The position numbers and the translations under genes were made by a program. Positions 59,341 to 64,000 of a DNA stretch of 64,000 nt are shown one piece after another. The notes under the pieces were generated by a model. It did no database searches and was not told where the DNA came from. It saw only the letters and a list, made by a program, of their open reading frames with translations. Position 1 is the first letter of the stretch, and every line of letters starts with the position of its first letter. The DNA is taken from the NCBI GenBank assembly GCA_024803745.1, contig JANJXV010000004.1, forward strand, positions 48,129,358 to 48,193,357, in the 5' to 3' direction. This DNA is from Megascapheus bottae (taxonomy: Eukaryota > Chordata > Mammalia > Rodentia > Geomyidae).

Positions 59341-61428
59341 CTCTAATTACTATTTTATTTTCCTTTTCAATACTTTTAAAGATTCCACATATTAGACAAT
59401 TTTCTGATAATGTGTTAATTTCTCTGGAGACAACCATATAATCATTTAAAACATGTACATATATGAGATAGAAGTTTCCGCAGCCTATAAAAGCTTCTTT
59501 GGGGGAATAAAAACGATGGGCTGACAATTCAATCATAACGTTAAAATAAATGGTTTCCTAACCAAACATGAAGCTCTACGTATGGAACTATCATTGGTGC
59601 AGGCAAAGAACTCGGGTCAAGTGAACCCTGAACTACTCCTACCCAGTGCAGTTCCTTCCATTACTACAGGCAATCTGGTCCTCTAGAAAGACCTTCATCC
59701 TCTAGCATTTCCTCAAATCATTCCTTAGTCGTAGGCAGGAAAAAAAGGTCAGTCTTCCTAAGATGACAGGAGACAACCGTTTGTGGAGTGTTTTCTATAA
59801 GTGGTACTTTCTGGGGGCATTTCACACCCATATCTCACTAATTCCAAAAAAAAAATGCCTACAGTTCCCTCCACTGCTCCCTTTATCACAAAAAAGGAGG
59901 GAACCACTGCTTCCTAACTCACTTTTGGTGCATGGAACAACCAAATATTACACCAAACGACATGTAATAAATGCCATATAATAGAGGTAAGAATAAGAAA
60001 AAAAAGCAGTTATCTGCTTTCATTTGACTTAAAGGAAAAAAGAACACCGATGTGCTTTACTACATACCAAAATATCAGACAAACGCACAACATACTGCAA
60101 AATTTTAATACAATGTGGTTAAACACAATACTCAAATATTAAACTCTTCAAACACGTGCAAATCATCTTCTGAAAGATCAATGGGCTTTCTAGTGTAGCT
60201 ACCTTTGTGTAACTTTATGAAATTTTCCCCTCAATGTCTGACCCTGATCTTGATACATTAGGAAGTCTGATGTAAGAAAATGGCATGTCGACAGTCAGAA
60301 GCTTAGATTACTATTGTTCCAGTGCCCGTCTTCAGAATCCATCATCAGAGGACTGCTCTACATCTGCCTGTTTCTGAAGAGCCAAAGACTCCTGTATGGA
60401 GCAGCTGAGTGGGCAAATGGTGAAGTGCTAGGGAGTCTCGCAGCAGTGAGGTCGTCAAGATGCTGCTGATCCCTGCGCTGCCGCTCCTCTGAGGAAACCG
60501 AGGGCTCTCCCCTGTGACAGTGACCCGTTGAGTCATTCTTCTGTGATGGCGACACGTTGGTTTTAAATCTATGTGGCAGGGGCACTGGATTTGGGGCTCG
60601 CATTTCTAGCACTTCCATGTAATGAGGCTTCTCAGGAAGCCCACTGCAAAGGTCCGTGGAGTTCTTAGCACTCAGTTTTTCTTCTGAATGGTGTTCACCT
60701 TGATCTGCAATCGTGATTCGGTTTAACCTGTCAATAAACAGGTTGTCAGGGCTGCAGGAAATGTCTTCTCGATCCGAAGCACGGTGCTGGGGGAGATGCT
60801 CCATAGATCCGGATGAGGAAGGTCCCTTGGCTCTGCTGCTGGGAGCTGGGCCCTTGCTCATTGTGTACTCAACCTCCGGAGTGTCTCCATTGCCTTTGTG
60901 AGCAGGATGCACAAGTCCCTGCTTTTCTGAGTTTGTTTCAGATGACTTGATGCTATCCACAGGGGAACAGCCAGGAACTGGTGATGAAGTATCAAGTATC
61001 TGGTCAGAGTTCTGGGGCTTATCTACAGCCACATCAACTCCTGCAATCGCTTTTTGCCTTAGCTTATAGGCTAAACTAATAGGATGAAACAGTCCACTTT
61101 GTCCTTTAACTTTCTTCTCCTTCTGCAATGGCAGCTTTCAATTTGGCAACAATGCCAAAGATCTTTTTGCCTTTGTCGGGCAATTTGCAAATGAATTTTT
61201 CGTTGTGCAAAAGTCTCTCCTGGCGCCTCAACATCTCCTCCAGCCCCAAGTCCTCGGGAGCTGGGGGCTCAAAGCAGCGGGGCAGCGAGAACATTCTGCG
61301 GGACCTGAGGTTGGCGAGGCTGCGGCGGGCGGTCGGCTTCCTCCGCAGGCCCCAGGGCGGGTGCAGGATCCGCAGCCGGAGGCGACTCCGGGGCAGGGGC
61401 GGGAGTCACCATTTTCCCAGAAGAACAG
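59341..61428 (-). pseudogene. POLR2M: processed pseudogene of POLR2M (Gdown1)
   Basis: Intronless minus-strand retrocopy of the RNA polymerase II-associated protein Gdown1. The coding relic runs from ATG at 61294 to TGA at 60332. Recognisable blocks include [57 protein letters not shown] and RRDQQHLDDLTAARL. It is dead: an in-frame loss of several codons near residue 17, a one-base insertion after AEGEE (about 61110), a frame change near 60460 followed by another, and loss of about 40 codons before the acidic end (SSDDGF for the family's SSDEF). A 3' UTR of about 1 kb ends with AATAAA at 59354-59359 (minus), some 14 nt before the A-run. Identical 20-bp repeats CCTTAAAAATACTTTTTTTG lie at 59321-59340 and 61429-61448 as target-site duplication, the mark of L1-driven retroposition. 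Confidence 0.96.
61269..61412 (-). other. relic of an overlapping upstream reading frame of POLR2M
   Basis: In the frame offset from Gdown1, the retrocopy has an open 47-codon frame beginning [12 protein letters not shown] and including GPAEEA and QNVLAAP. It starts 118 nt before the Gdown1 ATG and stops in a TGA created within Gdown1's CTTTGAG. Human POLR2M has an alternative protein (isoforms 4/5, as I recall) with a similar Pro/Ala-rich start. This is a pseudogene relic, not a gene. Confidence 0.6.
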
Positions 61429-61448
61429 CCTTAAAAATACTTTTTTTG
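61429..61448. repeat. target-site duplication, 5' side of the POLR2M retrocopy
   Basis: Partner of 59321-59340. The insert begins directly inside it with the GC-rich 5' UTR. Confidence 0.93.
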
Positions 61449-61449
61449 G

Positions 61450-62405
61450 AGGGGGTGATTGTGGGGTTTAAATTCTGGGACTGAGACTTGCTAGGTGGTT
61501 AGTGCTTAGTGGCAGCACCAGACTGCTCACCATTTTTTGTTTTCTAGAAATTGGGTTGGAGGTTAGCCAAGGTCCCTGCCTTGATGGAGATCTGCCTATT
61601 TTACATTTCCTCTCATTCTTGTGATGACGGGCATGTGTCACCATATTATGCTCCTGTTGAGATAGTCTCAAGGACATTTTGCCTGTCCGCTCCTGAAACT
61701 TGGATCCTCCATAGCTCAGCCTCCTCATTTGTGCAAGGACAGCCCAGAAACCACCAGACCCAGCTATTCAACGAAAAGGGTTCTTATGGGTGCCTGGACT
61801 GACCTCCAGCCATAATCTTCCAAGCTTAACCTTCCAAGTAGGTAGAATTACAGATATGAATGACTGGAACCCAGTGGTTTAGCCATGTTTAAAGCATAAT
61901 TTTTGGAGTATTTACCTGCTTGCATATGGAAAAGATTTAGTACAAGCAACAAGGAAAAGTTACCTTTAAAACATAAAATATTATTAGTCTATGCCAGGAT
62001 AAGGTCTTCTCATGAATTAGTAAGTTATAAGATGATTTTAAGGTCACTATTTTGGGCTCGCCTTTAAGAACTTCAGAGATGGTAGGTATTCTGAGAAGGA
62101 ACACATTATATTCTGTCTTTTGTCTTTTACTGATTTGGAATTTCTCATGAATCAAGTTTATAATGGCCATTAAATGGGTTGTATAATATATAGCAATATA
62201 TAGAATGAAGCTATTCATACATTGTCTTTTTGTGTAACTTTCAATGGTTTAGATATGTGCTATTGGGATACAAATCTGTATTCCTTTGTAATTTTAATCC
62301 TACATTATTTGGGGGAGAGAGAGAAAGTGAGAGAGAGAGGGAAAGAGAGATTGATTTTGCTTTTTAACCTCAGTAACTTTTCTGTGTTGCCTCATGCCAG
62401 TCCCC
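61450..62405. other. intergenic DNA upstream of the POLR2M retrocopy
   Basis: A decayed SINE-like stretch may lie at 61640-61865. A GA-rich run lies at about 62312-62350. No gene seen. Confidence 0.4.
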
Positions 62406-62419
62406 TTTGTCATGCTTTT

Positions 62420-62534
62420 TTTTTTTTTTGCCAGTCCTGGGCTTTTTTTGGTAGGTATGTGGTACCAAGGAATCAAACCCGGGTCTTTGTGCATGCTAGG
62501 CAAGCACTGTACCACTAGGCCAAACTCCCAGCCC
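62420..62534 (-). mobile_element. ID-headed SINE with large internal deletion
   Basis: The tail middle is missing, yet TGTCATGCTTTT is still duplicated at 62408-62419 and 62535-62546. The deletion therefore came with or after a normal insertion. Confidence 0.88.
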
Positions 62535-62546
62535 TGTCATGCTTTT

Positions 62547-64000
62547 GTAAAATTTGAAGTAGAATATTAATGAGGGATATTCAGAAGCATTATTCATAAT
62601 AGATATGGTAAACTAGCTTTAAATATTTAATTCAATGTGACTATGAAGAACATGATTTGTATTGTCTTGAAAAGAATGAAATATTCTTAAGTATAACTGT
62701 AACAGAGAACATTATGCACTAATAGATGAAGATTTTTAATCATTTGTACTTTTCTTATCCATAATCCAACCCTCCAGAATCAATCTAACATATCTTTTCA
62801 ATAAAATTTATCATTACATTTTCCACTTAAATATCTAATTAAATCCTGCTTTGAGAGGAACATTGAGATCTATGTTAATATCTTATGTCTAAACACCTAT
62901 GTGCTACACAAGAGTCCAGTCATTCTTGATATAAGCTTGCAAATTGTGAAAAAATCTGGGAAGTTGAGTTTATTTGGCCCAATTTGTAATGAAATGCTGG
63001 CTTTTTTCTTATATTTTTGAGGGATTCTGAATATATGTTGAATTGTTGCTTGTGGGTAGACTTTTTATCTTTAAATTTTCCAAAATTGTGGTGTTTTCTC
63101 TCAGATTACTGAAAACATTTTTAATATGTCCAGAACTGTTTTACTCCTTTATCACTGAAGAAATACTAGGCAATTGTTAGTGGTTGTATAATGATTTTTC
63201 AACTGCAGCTAGGAGATGAACAGAAATTGTACTGAAGCAACAGAAAGAGCTAATGGAGACAAACATTCATAACAAACATGACTTACTGAGAACTTGTAGT
63301 GGTAATAATCTTGGGAAGCCACAGATCAGCAAGAGGGAGTTAAGGAATGGAAATCATGCATTGGTCCTGTGGTAATGAAAACCATGGAAACACTCACTGT
63401 ATTTGTATTTTGTAATTCTTTCTTTTTTGAATAAGGGGAAGTGTTATCAAGACATCTTTATTTGTAGAGTGAAATAAAAGCTTTCCTTTACTTTTTTGTC
63501 TCTAAATCCACATGAAATTTCAAATGATGACCAAAGATCTTAGTCTCATAGGCTGCTTCCTTCCCTATGTTTATTTTTCCTCTTCTATCTGCTAACACAT
63601 CTTGGCAAAGCAGAAGCTCATGGAAAAGCACAGAACTTGTACATTAGGTTTCCGTAACCCCTGTGAATACACCATCAAGGTGATCTGCTCTGATCAGTGA
63701 AGCAGTGTGTGTCTTATCAGCCCTCAGCAGGTAGGACCTTGCCACACATCTATGCCTATGTATAGGCACAGATGATGAACCAGAAGGTAGGGTGTTGCCA
63801 AATCCCATAAAATCCCATTCTGTTCTGAGCAGGAAATTACTCTACACAAACCAAAGGTAAGACTTTGTCTGTGTTGGGTCGGTCATTAGATAAAGGTATT
63901 AATTGGGACATTTAGAATGCACATCCAAGTTCGATTTTGTTTGTCTTTCAGGATTATAACCAAGGCAATCTGTATGAAATTATGGTCTCTACCTAGTAGC
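62547..64000. other. intergenic DNA
   Basis: AT-rich, no recognised gene or repeat. FUT9, expected on this side by human synteny, is not reached. Confidence 0.45.

Noticed and set aside
60713..61484. Plus-strand ORFs opposite the POLR2M retrocopy
   Set aside because: Antisense shadows of the pseudogene; no independent support.
1..64000. CRISPR arrays, bacterial operons, tRNA or rRNA genes
   Set aside because: The DNA is mammalian. tRNA-like boxes occur only inside SINEs, and no regular spacer-repeat array was seen.

Overview
The window is mammalian nuclear DNA from a rodent. It is AT-rich and intron-rich, and packed with SINEs and 5'-truncated LINE-1 copies. The commonest SINE has an ID/tRNA-like head (A box near TGGCCTAGTGG, B box GGTTCGATTCC) and a tail ending in CCCAGGACTGGC plus poly(A). 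I associate this type with Geomyoidea (kangaroo rats, pocket mice, pocket gophers; the IDL-Geo type). That placement is inference from memory.

Left half (about 2.4-29.3 kb): one complete protein-coding gene on the minus strand, UFL1, the UFM1-protein ligase. All 19 coding exons could be placed base by base. They join in frame into 2,382 bp (793 aa plus stop), one residue shorter than human. Eighteen coding exons are bounded by GT-AG introns at both ends or at their only internal end, apart from the donor of exon 13, which needs a GC donor. The first exon lies in a CpG island holding an ATF6/XBP1-like TGACGTG site just upstream of the ATG, a GC box and two CTCF-like motifs facing each other. 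The introns hold many SINEs, L1 tails, a 26-bp minisatellite and an inverted SINE pair.

Right half (about 29.5-64 kb): gene-poor DNA upstream of UFL1. Its landmarks are a 2.1-kb processed pseudogene of POLR2M (Gdown1) at 59341-61428 with a 20-bp target-site duplication; a 3-kb minus-strand L1; L1 copies at 50595-51332 and 57694-58849 with perfect duplications; a twin-primed (5'-inverted) L1 at 53258-54744; a solo LTR at 52421-52758; several old MaLR-type LTR remnants; and simple repeats, including a (GGA)n tract grown from a SINE tail. By recalled human synteny (FUT9-UFL1-FHL5) this side should face FUT9 and positions 1-2400 should face FHL5. Neither gene is visible.

I found no convincing undescribed gene system. 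The most useful observations are the GC-AG intron, the promoter motifs, the POLR2M retrocopy with a relic of an overlapping upstream frame, the two SINE families sharing one tail, and the dated or nested transposon insertions.
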